64,000 nt of DNA from Agarophyton chilense (GCA_030374765.1 JARGXX010000068.1:1736001-1800000), one strand, 5' to 3'. Shown: positions 22,930 to 35,644, counted from the stretch's first letter. The notes: generated by a model from the letters alone, not told the origin. Numbers and translations are program-made.

Positions 22930-25781
22930 TCATAATCACATTAAGCGATTGCAGAACGGCCTAAATGACCTGTCCTTTTGATAAAAAAAACCCCTGTTCA
23001 CGTTTTCGAGCTTCTGACTCAGTTCATCTTAGAATCGGACACTTGGAGATGAGCGAACTACAGGCATTTGTGCCTTATCTCACTTTTTGGAGGGCTTTGT
23101 TTTCAATCAATATCGTTCCGTTTGCAGATCGTTGACAGCCAATGAAAACGGCGTTAGCTCTTGGCCAGAGGTGGGGAAATTTTTTCTGCGCAGATACACG
23201 GCCTCAAATGCGATACAATTTGCGATCTTGAAGCTGAGGAATTAAACCCAAAAGTGTTATTAGTGCGAAGCCGAGTACATTTAAAGGCTTCAGAAAGATT
23301 CAGTCTGCCTTGGAAACGTTCACTTGACGGAGGAAAAGATCATCTTCTACATCGAGGGGTTGTACTCAAGCATCAAAACGTTGGTAGCTCGGTATCCAGA
23401 AAAAAATTAAAAAGCCCCGCTTTTAGAGTAAATGCGGTTTGATCAAGCTGATAATGATAAGGTAAGAGTGCGTGGTAATCCCTGCCTCTCAGTCGCTTTT
23501 GTAAACTCTATGTATAAGGAGAATAGCTCTGCAAGAGTCAGTCCACGCAGAAAACTGTGTTTTCTGCAATCTCCAGTGCAATACCGGGATTCGTAATTGG
23601 CCCCTATAGAAGCTATGAGCATGAGAAGGCGGTCCATTTAATGGAATACTTGGACGTATTTGCACCCCCAGAAGACGTACCACACTCGTAGTTTCAAGAC
23701 CATGAAGCCCTTGTGGAAATGGAGGGACGTTGCCTCAAATACTGTCCAAATAAAGTACTCCTTCAAGGAAGATATAACAACTGGAAATTCTGATTAATAG
23801 ATACTTCAACGGCTTACCGTTCAAAAACTATGTTTGCCGACCGTTGTGACCGTTTGATATGCATAAAAAACACCATTTCAGTTGTGAGTGCATACTTCCT
23901 GCAAATGATCTAAATCGTATCAAAAAAGTGTATGAAGCATTTTCGAAGGAGGAAAAGAGCCACGTACTGGCCTGCGTGTATTGCAGGGCCAATAGTTGGT
24001 TTCCTCCAATCCCAATGCCCCGGACAGACCAGCCTATCGTCTAGAGTGCCGAAGTGATGTATCCCAGAACCTCGACAGGAAGGTTCGTCCTAGAGGCAAA
24101 TCAATCGGTGTAGCGGGAAAAATAAGTGAGGGAGCCCTAGGGGATCATTACTAGTCGGTCTCGTAGTAGTAATCAGAGAGGTTTCACCTTGCTGCTCTGA
24201 ATCTTGGAAGCGTAACATTGTCTTGAGGTCTCCTGAATGACCGCTTAACGGAAATAATCCGCCGCTCGGAAAGCGATTACAGATTGACTATGAGTTACTT
24301 TGTCCCTGGAGAAGTTATATTTGTCCACCAAAACGGTAAAGCTACCTCCTGATAATGTTATAAAGAAATTATAAGGTTTAGGACGACATTTGCTCTGACA
24401 GGAATCTGTTCATTCGTTGATTGACAATCCTGGATACAGATATTGGTCAGAATTTTTTATGAGAATCGCAGCTTGCCCCTGCTGACCTGGAACGTACCTG
24501 TTACTGTCCTTTACCGGATGTACGAGATGCCTACCAAATCGCTGTGGAACCCCCGGGAAAAGTTCGCCTTACACTGCAATGAGAATGCTTGGCAGGCCAA
24601 GTCGACTTAGTCGTCTATAAAATGTTAGATGCAGAACTTTTGTTAGAATTCGGTTACTGCAACAGGTTTTTCGAAGCGATTCCCGCAAAGGAAAATCTAA
24701 TGGAACTATATGATGAGTGCACAGTCCCATTTGTTCGCATGCCGCCGCGCCGAAGCCCTAAAGAACCCCCATTCTCACCATCTATTGAGTACGATAAATC
24801 CAGAGGACGTGTATCGCCGAAGATTCCAGTCACGAAGAATGTAATGCTGAAGTCTCAGACCCGAAAATCGGTTCAAGTTATAATGGAGCGACACGGACTA
24901 GGGGTAATTCAACCGAATATGTGGATGTACAAAACTCCCGGATTTCTGGTCGCTAACGGTATTGGTCAGATTGAACCTGTTAAAACCTTTTGGCTACTAT
25001 TGAGTAACCTTACCTTAATAGTTTATCAGATGCCGATGAATCAGTTTTTTTCAACATCTTCGACCGACACCAGTAATGGTGGTATCTACTCTTTTTTTAT
25101 TTCAGAAGTATTGGAATCGACCCAAGTTGGTGATACAAACGAAAAATCTAACAAATCGTCTGGAAATAAATTTCCAGCCGCAAAGGATCCAGAGAGCCTG
25201 GTTTATGAGCTAAGTTTTACCACAAGTGTCGGAAACTACAAAGAAAATCAAGTGAATGATTTCGAAGTATAATTCCATGTAAAATGGAAAGTTAGGACAG
25301 ATCTCCACTACAGAAAATCGGATCGATTTGGTTTCAGGTTCTCGAACTCTTCAGATCGAAGAAGAAATGATAGTAAGATGCTAGAAGGAAGATTTATAGA
25401 AGCAACTCCATCAACTTAAAGCGGAAACATAGGACCTTTTGCTCATATCTACTGTTGGCAGCTCGTGCGATACCATCGTAAAGGCCGATTACCAATTCCC
25501 AGAGAGATATAATTCTCGTTGATCCGACTCATGGGCACATTCAGCTTCTAAGTACTGGCTACAAAGATAGTATGAACTTGAATCCGAAAAAGAAAGAAAT
25601 TTAAAATATCAGAAGAAAAAGTGAAGACACGAAGTCCCAACGAAATGGCGAATAAGTGAGGGACTCGATAAGCGAGAAAGAAAGAAAAGTTGGAGAAAAG
25701 GCGGAAACGTGCAAACACGAATTCTTCAAAGTTTTACCGATATAAATATATCAGTGCAAGGGTGTTGACTGAGAGCCGTGT

Positions 25782-27999
25782 TTAGGAGTACCAAAGAGAC
25801 GTTCTGTCACGTACATTCGCAAAAATTTGTGCAAGATTACCCTTTACGTAGTCCACCGGAAGGCCTACGTCTAAGAGGAACTGCCTCAGCAGATCCAAGC
25901 TAAGATAATCGACCGGAATTGGACTCGGTTGTAGGGAAAACCCATGGGAATACTTTTGAGCAACTCTCACTGCTGCGGACCGATCGACAGAAGCCAAACC
26001 AATTACCAGTTCGGGCTCGTCCTCATAAAATAATTCAGCCTCCGCTCCAGGTGCTTCCGCACAAGGTTCCTTCGCTCCCTAGGATGGAATGAGCTCGTAC
26101 AAGTATTTGGTGAGCTCGTTCGGTGGATTGTCACGGGGGTTCTACTGAGAAGCACAAGCTCGCTCGAATGTAATGAACTGGCGTCTCCAGGGTTCGTACC
26201 ACACGAAATACCCAGCAGTTTCTGTTCGCACAGGAGAATGGCCGTGGCGTCTTTCACTGGTTTTGCGAGCGGATTTTTCAGCTAAAACTTCAGACTATTT
26301 GGATGTTGTCGGTCAAATGCATAAAATGGAGAAGATCTGAATGCTTCGCACGTGATCCCAGAATAAGGAAAAGATCGATTTCTTTCGCATACATTCGCGC
26401 TGCGGAAGAGATGTACCAAACTCTTCAGGTGTAATATGCATCGCACAAGAAAACCCGGCCATCATGGAGAAGAACCCGGTATAACTACCGCCCAATATCC
26501 AGAAGACCGGTCGTTAACGAAAGCGAATCCTATGTACAACATGGCAGATGTGAGCTTCACAGGGCAACTGCGAGGAGTCTCGATCGCCGCCCAATATTTC
26601 AGTATGCCGATGTAGGTTCTGAAGCGCGCATTTCACCGAATGCTGTCAATCTCAATCATTTGATACTGCACTAAAAAGCCCAATCGTGGTCGAGTACGAC
26701 GTTTTCAACGCGATTACTCGCGGTAGAGATCATCACGCTTAAGAAGAAAGTGGAACTCCACAAGCAGAAGAGGTTGTTGGAAGCATAGAGCTGCGTCCCG
26801 CATACGTCGTATAGCGCGCTAAACACCTACATCGACGTCGAGGTGTTTCTCAATGTACGAGTATCCTTGATCATTAGTATTGTAACGCAATGACTGGTGG
26901 GTCAGCGTACGGGTCTCGACCGGTCGTACCGTGATGAAGCTGGTCTTAATATTCGAATCCTTGACGGCGGCACTCCCAGAGTACTTGATGCAATGGGCTG
27001 GCGTTTACTGCTTAGTCCTACAGGTCGGAGCTACGGAAACGATGGCTTGAAGACCAATTGGTGGAACTATTTTTTTATTATCCGAAGGGTGCCTACCTTA
27101 CTCTAAGGAAGAAGCATCACTCGAGCCAAGTAAATAGTAATGGTGAGGCGCTGGGATCTCCCTGGCACTGCAATGCTAATCAATTTCACTAATTAAAATA
27201 AATTAATAATCTAAATGAGTCCAGCTGAGGTTGGCCAGTCCACGTGGCGTCTGTAAGATCCCTCAGGCTCCGACGGCTTACAGAGCTCAACCGTTATCGT
27301 TGCTCCTTCACAAGTATGGCCTTTCCAAGTGTTTTGTTCGTAGGCCTGTGGGAGGATCCCCGTAGAAATAAACCAGTTACAAAGCTGGTAAATCAGGTTG
27401 CAGAACCCGGTACGGGCTTCGAATAGAGTTGCAGTGAAATATTGCGCAATTACATTGTCTAGAAAAGCGGAATAGCTAGCCCAGTCGTCGCTTTGTATCC
27501 TTTGTTTCGGAAGTATTTTGGAAAAGTACCCACTGTGTACGTATTGTCGCATCAAAGCGTCATGGCGATTAGCAACTGGATTAAACTGGGGCGCTCGAAC
27601 GAAATATTCTACGTTCTCGACAAGATGTCGTCCAAAAAGCTCGGCAGGTTGGTTTTGTCTCTGCTGAGCCCAACAGGAGGGAGTTCGAATCACACCACCA
27701 GAGGAAACATAAGCCACGTTCGGTATCACAACCATGAATGGATATGGGAGTCATACGAACTGAAATCCCAGGTACGGTAGGTGGAGGGAACAGTATGGAC
27801 CGAGGAGAGCAGTAGCCTGCGTCGTAGAACCAACAGTGCTCGTAAGAGCCCCATAAAACACATCCTTGGAGGAGGCTTGTAATGAATTAGACCCGGCGCT
27901 CGGATTCTTCGCAAGGGACCGCGGAAAAGAGTGGTAAGACGCAGAGTACTGTCCTGAAGCAGTACAGTGCGTTACAGGCGAGGAATTCATGGTGACCAT
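25782..27999 (-). other. G4 antisense coding region
   Basis: Minus-strand frames that match the antisense region of E2 at protein level. For example SVDRSAAVRVAQKYSHGF aligns with E2's SVDHSAAAGVPQENFHGF, and DDWASYSAFLDNVIAQ with E2's NDWASHIALPDSAIAR. The agreement is on the antisense strand, opposite to gag-pol. It is interrupted by the solo LTR at 26881-27312. Fossil, with several breaks. Confidence 0.65.
26881..27312 (-). repeat. Solo LTR of the E1 family
   Basis: 432 bp starting TGTAACGCAATG and ending CTCCTTCACA, flanked by a 5-bp duplication AGTAT (26876-26880 and 27313-27317). No internal region. LTR-LTR recombination after insertion is the usual origin. It lies inside the antisense region of G4, so G4 is older than this insertion. 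Confidence 0.93.
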
Positions 28000-28076
28000 G
28001 AATACCAGGAGAGCCTCTCCGACTACGTTTAAGAACTTCTTCCGTCTTTTATAGCTCGCGTCCAGTTATGAGTGTG

Positions 28077-28789
28077 TGTAGTATTCTGCTTGGTAGGCGG
28101 AACCGATGGGATAATTTTTGGCGATGTTGCGGTTGGAACTTATGAGTGAGAACTATGGTTAATAGGATGATTTTACGTAGGCTCTCATATATGGCGCCTA
28201 GAGGCTGGATATATTGGTGTAACAAGTGTTATCACGGGTCTAGTGGCTTGCCACGGCGCGCGCATTTTCGACCTCTCTTAGAGGAATGCCATATCGACAA
28301 CGGCACATATAGTGGCAATCCATGTGTCGGGCCTTACCACCCTTCATAGCCAAAATTGCAATAGGGACCATACCCGTATATTGGTTGAGGAAAGTGGGTG
28401 ACCACCAGGTAATATATACGTATTGTTGGCGACCTCACCCGAGGATACGGTATATGTTACCAGAAATGAGCCCCGACTTCTAGTAAAGGAGACCAAAAGG
28501 GTTATTATGACTCTTCTCTTCCTTGCTTAGGACTCCTTAACCGGAGATCCGGACAAGCCATAATATGGAGTCCACCAATATCAACTTCACGAGTCGCCTC
28601 ACTTGCCACGTCCTATCCGCATTATACAATGTACTGTTCACCATCGCTAGCAATTGGTGGACTCAAACCCCACTTATAGCTCGCTGGTGTGGTAGCTCTA
28701 CCACCCCGTTTTCCTTCAACACGAGCACCACATTGGCAGTCCGATCTCTGTCGCAGGTGTCTGCTCTTACCAACAGAGCGGGTACTACC
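28077..28789 (+). repeat. G4 3' LTR (E2 family)
   Basis: Starts TGTAGTATTCTGCTTGG and ends near GGGTACTACC. Shares many blocks with the E2 LTRs (CTCACTTGCCACG-like, TAGCTCTACCACCCC, GTCGCAGGTGTCTGCTC) but is far more diverged than E2's two LTRs are from each other. Confidence 0.82.
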
Positions 28790-30196
28790 TTAAGTTCAAA
28801 GGAAGAATAGCTGACGCACGTTCTCCAATCGATATCAGAGTTCTGTGCTCGTGTACCCACGGATTATACCCTCGATGTCGTCAACGAGTGGTAGGATCCC
28901 TGCGAGGACACTACAAGTGATGTAGACTCGTGACCTTAATGGTGGCTCTGCGTCAGTAGCGGCGTAACCAAGAGTGGTGTGGTGGCGCTTGGAATGTTTC
29001 TGAAATATCTCAGTAGAGTATTGATGACGGCAAGGTACCAGGTGTTTTGTTTGGCTTCCGGCAAATGAAATCACGAAGAGGAAAATCCGAAATGATTCGA
29101 AACGAAAAAATCAACCAGGAGAGGTGCGGCAATACCCAGCCAAAATAGGTTAACTTTGGGAGACCAGTTTTAGTGCACCTGGTAATGGCATACTGTAATG
29201 GGCTCTTTAGGGATTTAATACGCACAACATCTAAGCCAGGACGAAGGAGCAGAATTTAAATGGTGAAAAAAAGCTATTAGACAGATGAAAAGCACCGGAA
29301 AAGGTCAAGAATTACCTTTCATTAAAGATCCTAAAACCAAAAATAACTTAAAAACTCTAAAGGGTGCTTGATGCTTATCACGATTAGTGTAGCCGATAGG
29401 AAGGTCCGTACTTGCACAAACAGCAACCGCGTAAACGGTTTGCAAAAAAATAAAATATCTCTCTACCAACGGGCTAGTGTTCGACCTTAACCTTAGAGCT
29501 GTGCAGGCTGTACAAGAGACTCACAAAAAAAAGAGATCACCTTAGAATTCATGTTCGGATACCATTTCTACAACTCCTCTCAAACAAGAAATGTATCAAT
29601 TGTACTAAAGCAATCACGAAAAGTTGCAGAGTCTTGAAAAAGATATCTATACCCCAATACACAAACTCCCCACGGTGTACGCGCAGTAACAACAATAAAA
29701 GCATAGTTGGCACAAAGTGCTTGTGTGAGGAGGAATGGTTAATATTAACATTTTGGACTGCTTTTAAGTACAAGGACCGTTTATTCTTTTCGACACGTGG
29801 CTGCGACAGCCAAGTGGTGTACTTTAGCACCTTTCACACAGCTGATTTCACATTGCGACGAAAATTAACGCACCATTTAATCTTAAAACATTCTTCGGTT
29901 CTATTACCTTCAATACATCGCTACGCATCCCCGGTATAGCTACTTCAGACATGGTAAGTCACTTGCTGTTACCTTTTCTTTTTCTTTCCGTCGTCATTGC
30001 TTCTCTTCTGTTGATCAAGACAGGTACTGGATTCTACGAGCCGCGCTATCGCGCGGAAGAGAGAACAGGCACTAAAACTTCGAAAGTTTCTTAAAAGATG
30101 CCTCCGGCTCCGATGTCTTCGAGTGGATCCGGGCTTTTCTAATACCATGTTTGAGAAGAAGGCGAAAAATATTCCTACTTATTTCGGGTGCTATGA
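28790..30196. other. Unassigned sequence between G4 and copia
   Basis: No identified gene. A minus-strand frame at 29074-28835 (TLGYAATDAEPPLRSRVYI...) looks protein-like but is unrecognised. At 30024-30044 the plus strand reads GGTACTGGATTCTACGAGCC directly after ...AAGACA. It resembles a tRNA-complementary primer site following the CA end of an LTR, but I could not define an LTR upstream. A GTAAGT at 29953 and the AG before 30024 could equally be a short intron. Confidence 0.3.
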
Positions 30197-30461
30197 TGAT
30201 GGAATAAAGTAAACTCGAACGCGAATAATTCTGTGAAGTGCTGATTTAAGTCCATGTTCTCGACTCAGTCCCTGTTTCTCTGTTCTTTTATATTGCTTAA
30301 AGCACTTATAAACCATTCTAGACTCATGTCATTTTTGTTCTGAGATAGTTCTTGAATTTTCTACATAAAGTTCTATAGAAGCTTCTAGAGTCTTCTACAT
30401 ACTTCTGTTACATAAAGAAGTTCCAATTGCATTCTGGAACCACCAAGAGTTTTCTACAAGA
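30197..30461 (-). repeat. copia 3' LTR
   Basis: 265 bp matching 34778-35044. On the element strand it follows a GTGAGGGGG purine tract and ends in TATTCCATCA. Confidence 0.82.
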
Positions 30462-30470
30462 CCCCCTCAC
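30462..30470 (-). other. copia polypurine tract
   Basis: GTGAGGGGG on the element strand, immediately upstream of the 3' LTR. Confidence 0.65.
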
Positions 30471-32701
30471 AACTTTTAAACTGCTTACGTCCAAGCATGT
30501 GTACAAATCGTTCGTGCTTAGTTTTCTGAAGAGTCTTAATAAACATATCGTCTACCATGTTTTCTGTAGGACAGTATTTGATTTCAATAAATTTTTATTG
30601 CACACATTCTTGAACATATAAGTGTTTAATATCAATGTGTTTGGATTTTCTATGGCTTTATTCATTTTTAGAAATAGATATCGCTTACTGATTGTCCGCA
30701 AACATAGTTACTGATGTTCATGTGGAATTTTTCATTTCATAAATAAATTTCGAGAGCCATTTTGCTTCTTTAATGCTTCACATAATGCAATCAATTCGGC
30801 TTGTCTAGGTTGTAAAGAAACACAGTTGTGTTTATGGCTGCTCTACGATATTGAGCAATATCCATAGTAGCTGGCATATCTTGAAATCGATTTTCGCTCT
30901 TCTTTATTTCTCCAACTTGCATCACTGAATATTTTTATAGTAATTCTTTCTTTCCACGTATATAGAAGACAAAGATCTTTCGTTTTTTATATGTAGCGTG
31001 ATACTCTTTTGCAAGCAGACCAATGCTCGTTAGAACATTTAACAGAATATTGGATTAGAGCGGTAATGACGTAAGCCAAGTCTGGTCTCGTTCTAAGCAT
31101 CAAATACATGATAGATGCAATTCGTTATCGATACGGAACTGATCCCATTTCTGTTTCCATTTCTTTCAGTTTTAAAAATGCCGTGCTTTGTTCTAGAGGT
31201 GTATGAATGGGTTTGCTGTTTTCCGTACCAAATCTTTTTAAAACAGTTTCCGAACACTGTCCCTGTGATAATTTCATCTTTTTTTCTTCCACGTGCTACT
31301 GCACTTCTATTACAAGAACATGGCATCTCCCTCCCAGGTCTTTCATACAAAAATGTGAGCTCAGTTTTTATTTGACGAACTTCATTGTTTCAATATCTGC
31401 AGTAGAGATGATGGGGCCATCTACATACAAAGCAATAAATATTAGATGTCCATTTATATTTTCAACAAAGATTCCATTATGTGCGCTGCATTTTGTGGAT
31501 TTCATCTCTCCAAGTACCAAGCAAATTACTGATGAACCAAGCTCTTGGTGCCTGTTTTACACCATGAATATATTTCTGCAATTTTCAAACATGCGTCGAG
31601 TATTTTGCGTTTTTGAATTCTTCTGTTTGCTCCATGTATAGTTCTCCTTGTAGGACACGATTTAGAAATGCGGTTTTGACCTCCATTTGATAAATATGCA
31701 ATTTAAGCTGCATAAAAAGTTCAAACCTTATTGTTAAAGAAGCCATTCTTACAACTGGTGCATATGTTTCAAAAATATATATTCCAATATTTTTGTTGAA
31801 ATCATCTGCACACCAGTCCGGCTTTAAAATTTTTTTCTTGGTTTCATGTTTTTGGTTTAGTTTTATAAATCCATTTGGGCGTAAGAATCCACAATTCAGC
31901 TTTCTTTGGTACCAGAGTCCATGTATTTTTTTCATGAGAGAACTCATTTCTTTTTCGATTGCAGTGGTCCAATAACTTCTTTCGGATACTGTGACTGCTT
32001 TAAAAGATTTAGGTTCCATTTCATTTGCTAACACCATAACTGCTCCTGTAGTAGTTTTTTCTCCTTCTTCAGCATGCTTGTACGTCAGCCATGCTGTAGT
32101 CATTTTGATTCTTGTAGATCTTATTGGGACGATTTGATTTGTTTCAATTTTTTTCGTCTGGATTACCTGATTCCTGAATACTTTCTGTGGCTGAACTGTT
32201 TTCTTCATGTAGTTCGTCGACGATGTTTTCTTCTGCGTTTGCTTCAAAAAAAATGCCGTTTGGGTGTTCCAATAATGTGCATTGGCGCTTACTATAAGCC
32301 TTTTTGTACTGTTGTCCATGAATCTGTAGTTTTTGCCCTAATATCTAGTATAAGTGCATAGTCTCGATTTGGCATCCTATTTCGCTCGCTTTCCGTTTGG
32401 AATAAAAACATAGGCCGCACATCCAAAAATTCTAAGATTGTAAAGGTTCGGCTTCCTTCCAGACCTTTTTTCTTCAGGACTCATATATTTTAAAAAATTT
32501 GTTGGATTAATATTTGTAAAAGTTTTTGCTGTCTGTACTGCCTTGGCCCAAAAACACTTAGAAACAATATGATAATAAAGTACACAACGAGCTTTTTCAA
32601 AAAGTGGTCTGTTTATTCTTCTTGCAATTCCGTTCTGTTGCGGTTGGTGAGCAGCTGTAGGCTCATGAACAATTTCTTTTGATTAAAAAAGTTCTTGAAG
32701 T

Positions 32702-32732
32702 TCTGTAAATATATATGTATATATATATATAT
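32702..32732. repeat. TA-rich microsatellite
   Basis: ATATATATGTATATATATATATATA tract, about 30 bases, inside the integrase part of the copia fossil. Likely arose by slippage after the element died. Confidence 0.7.
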
Positions 32733-33689
32733 TCTCTCCCTCTGTCATTGCAAATTCTTTTGACACAAAGTCCAGTTTGGTTTTCAGCCATTTCAATAAA
32801 TTCTTTCGATTTTTAGAACCGTTTCGTCTTTTGTTGTCATGAAATAGACATAAGATTTCCTGGTGCAATCATCTGCAAACGTGATAAAATACTTTTCTTT
32901 GACATAGTTTTCATAGGACCACAGAGATATGTCTGAATCAATTCCAGTTTTGATTTGGCTTCAAAATCGTCGAGAGGTTTAAATAACTTTGAAACCACTT
33001 TCCCCAGACCGTATCCCTTGCAAGATTCTTCCTTCTTTTGCTCTAGTATCATTGGTATTATAGTAGCAGTTTGTTTTGAAACTATTTGATATAAAACTGA
33101 TTCTCTAGTGTGTCCCAGTCTCCCAGTCTGGCATGCAATATTTCAAAACTTTCTTGTGCGGGAGCATATGCGAAGTATTTATATTCCTTAGTTTTGTAGG
33201 ATTTGAAGCTGTACTTTAAGGATTCCTTTTGAACGTTTAAAATTTTTTGTTTTGTTTTGAGTTTTTTCTGCTTGACCCTCTCTAAGAATGAACGGTATGA
33301 CCACGTTCATCAATTTATCCAATATATAAAATATTAGCAGCAATTTAGGTACATGCAGTACATAAAAGATTTTTAAAACTTCTGTTTTTCTATTTCCGGT
33401 TTTGGCATTTCAACCTTTGTTTTTAGGTTTTATGTGACTCTGGTTCCATCCCCAAGTCTAATCGTAAGGGGGTCAATTTTCTGTACACTGTTCGGTACAA
33501 ACCAGCATTGATTGTTTTTCATGAGAAATGATGCTCCTGAATCCAATTTCTATGCTCCTGACCGTTTTGAGTCTTCTTTCTGAGCCATTAAAAAATTACA
33601 GTCCTTTTTCCTGTATAATTTGATGCGTTTGTTGAATACCCAGTCTGGTTTCTATTTCTTTGTACACTAATTCTATCATTTCTCCTTTT

Positions 33690-34280
33690 GTGCAACAGTC
33701 TCAAATTCTATGTCCCCTTTTCTGACAGCATTAACAGTCGAAAAGGAGTCCTATATTTCTTTTTTTATGTTTTCTTCGAATGAAATTTCCATTTCGTTTT
33801 TTTTCTAATGTATAGTTTTTTCTAGACTCTTCCCGTAAGATTCTGGCATGAAGTTCTTCAATAGATAAAATTTTCTGCCATTTTTTCCAGTGTTACAATA
33901 AGACTTTCGTATAATTTTGGTATACTTCGTAACAGTCGCAGAGTACACTCTTCTTTTAATTTTTGAACACCTGGTTGATGTAATCTGGTTTTTAAACGTT
34001 TCAGTTGTTTAATACGCTTTTTTGCAGAATCTCCTTCTTTTAGTTTCTTTAAAATAAATTGTTCTTCTAAATCCATTTTGTTTGCCATTCCATTGTTTTC
34101 ATAAACGTCTGATAATGCGTTCCATTCTTCTGTTCCGTTTTAGCCGATTCTATATAAACAATTTGATTGTCGTCAAATGAAAGGATGATATATATCACAT
34201 CCTTTTCATTTGCAGTAGCGTTTTCTTCTGTTTGCAAGAGTGCCTTCCAAAAATTCTTTTTCTTCAAATAATTCATCATT
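33690..34280 (-). other. copia gag region
   Basis: Minus-strand frames 34279-34067 and 34088-33858 have the copia gag (UBN2-type) look: a Trp-containing helix (NFWKALLQTEENATANEKD), then KMDLEEQFILKKLKEGDSA and a region ending in IPKLYESLIVTLEKM, matching the family's motif near the gag C-terminus. Cys-rich sequence follows at about 33740-33690, where a zinc knuckle is expected. Fossil. Confidence 0.7.
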
Positions 34281-34761
34281 CTGAGTTTCCATGAATAGAA
34301 GTTGTCTCCGTTCAGTTTCTCAAATTTAAAAGTAGTTTTCTATTCCATATCCATTTTTTTTGTTTTCTGTGCTTGCTCTATACTTTCTGTAATACTTGCA
34401 GGTGGTGATTTTTAGTTCCCTTTTTTTTTTCCCAAGGAACAGATATTAACATTGGATAATATCAATAAGCTCTGATTTGGATGAATCTGATAATTTTTGA
34501 ACGGCTTTTGCACGATTCTGTTTAGTTCTGGTTTCGATTTGCAACGATGTTGATCAATCAACCACTGTTTTTGCACTCTACAGTAGGATTTTCGGTTTTT
34601 TGATACTTGAATTCTGACAATTCTGTTCTGTACTGTTCGATTTTTGAGGGTTTGGAGCAATTCTATATTTCGTTCCAGGTAGTGTCTCTTTTCTGGTGAG
34701 ACTTCTCTTCGCGTTGCAGTATACTTTTTCAAATGGTTGGCAGACAACTCTGGTACGTAGT

Positions 34762-34775
34762 CTGGGCCCATAACC
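34762..34775 (-). promoter_or_regulatory. copia primer binding site (half-tRNA initiator Met type)
   Basis: On the element strand the sequence after the 5' LTR is GGTTATGGGCCCAG. This is complementary to the anticodon arm of eukaryotic initiator tRNA-Met (CTGGGCCCATAACC), as in Drosophila copia, where an internally cut tRNA half primes reverse transcription instead of the 3' end. The anticodon-arm sequence is from memory of the family. Confidence 0.75.
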
Positions 34776-34777
34776 AA

Positions 34778-35044
34778 TAATGGAATAAACTACACTCGAA
34801 CGCAAATAATTCTATTAAGTGTTGACTTAAGTTCGTTTTTTCGACTCAGTCTCTGTGCCTCTGTCCTTTTATATTTCTTTGAAGCACTTATGAATTGTTC
34901 TAGACGCATACCATTTTTGTTCTAAGACAGTTTTTTTCATTTCGACATAAAGTTCTAGAGAATCTTCTAGAGTCTTCTACATACTTCTATTACATATAGC
35001 GGTTTCTAGTTGCATTCTGGAACCTGCTAGAGGTTTCTACAACA
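34778..35044 (-). repeat. copia 5' LTR
   Basis: 267 bp, starting TGTTGTAGAAACC on the element strand and ending TTTATTCCATTA beside the primer site. Shares long blocks with 30197-30461, such as TTCTAGAGTCTTCTACATAC. Confidence 0.83.
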
Positions 35045-35344
35045 TAAAACCCAACTTCTTCTTGGTTGTGAAGGTACTTCATCTATACTTCGACCGAATA
35101 TGGCTAGGCTGTTGGAATTGATGACCAATCTGGAAAGATCTAGCATGCGCATCCATGAAGAGTCCTCCATAGCCTAAAAGTTTGTTTGGTTATTGTTTTC
35201 GATGGCATAGTTCAATTAGCGCTGTCTCGCGGTACCAGACTTCTTCATCACATCCAAATACTTATGTAAGAGCTCTGGTACGTTTTCTCTCAGCGATTCC
35301 ATCGTCTGCCTTGTTCTGGAGAATCCCAGTCTACTTGACCAGTA

Positions 35345-35367
35345 CACCCAGTGACTGCAACTAATGT
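35345..35367 (+). repeat. pogo-like element left terminal inverted repeat
   Basis: 23 bp, preceded by TA, paired with the reverse complement of 37323-37345 with two mismatches. Confidence 0.92.
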
Positions 35368-35447
35368 GGATGGAAAATTGATGTGGGTGCCGCAATCAAT
35401 GTAGCCCATACTATTTCTGGTCACATACGTTCAGCCTGTGAAACAAT

Positions 35448-35464
35448 TAATGTAGCCCACATTA
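35448..35464. repeat. Subterminal palindrome-like motif of the pogo element (left)
   Basis: TAATGTAGCCCACATTA: TAATGT and its reverse complement ACATTA around a 5-base spacer. Partial copies lie at 35398-35409 and 35484-35494, and a near-identical full copy near the right end at 37258-37274. Such repeats are candidate transposase-binding sites. Confidence 0.7.
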
Positions 35465-35644
35465 AAGAGGTGCGCACACTGTTTAATGTAGCCAAAATGG
35501 CGGGAAACGATAGCAATTCAAACCGAAACAGAGACAAATCAACCACTGTTGTAGACAGAAAGGCTGTTTTGAGCAATCAGCGGTCACCCCATGATCTTTA
35601 CTCGCGGCCATTGTCTTCTTTCGGTATTGAAAAAGTTCTGAAGC

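Larger units (their letters stand above)
22930..28789 (+). mobile_element. G4: eroded relative of gypsy element E2, fossil
   Basis: Aligns by eye with E2: 22930-24050 with E2 gag (about 52560-53760), 24050-25400 with E2 protease and pre-RT sequence, 25440-25530 with the end of the E2 chromodomain (GCAGCTCGTGCGAT block), 25780-27999 with E2's antisense region, and 28077-28789 with the E2 LTR. The 5' end and most of the polymerase region are missing, and the rest carries many breaks. One open frame remains at 24589-25272 (227 residues) corresponding to the E2 protease-to-RT linker. The copy is much older than E2 and hosts a solo E1-family LTR. Confidence 0.88.
30197..35044 (-). mobile_element. 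Ty1/copia LTR retrotransposon, fossil
   Basis: About 4.85 kb between two LTRs of about 266 bp (30197-30461 and 34778-35044), read on the minus strand. In order: primer site, gag, integrase (about 33060-32340, with LELIQTYLCGPMKTMSKK), reverse transcriptase (about 32320-31580, with YWTTAIEKEMSSL, IFETYAPVVRMASLTIRF and QMEVKTAFLNRVLQGELYM) and RNase H (about 31350-30480). IN before RT is the copia order. It is markedly AT-rich compared with the gypsy elements. The LTRs differ at roughly one position in six by eye, so it is old, and it carries many breaks. Flanks TATGA and TAAAA do not give a clean target duplication. Confidence 0.9.

Noticed and set aside
30192-35049. A target duplication for the copia element (TATGA / TAAAA)
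   Set aside because: Only three of five bases agree, and shifting the LTR boundary does not improve it. Not called.
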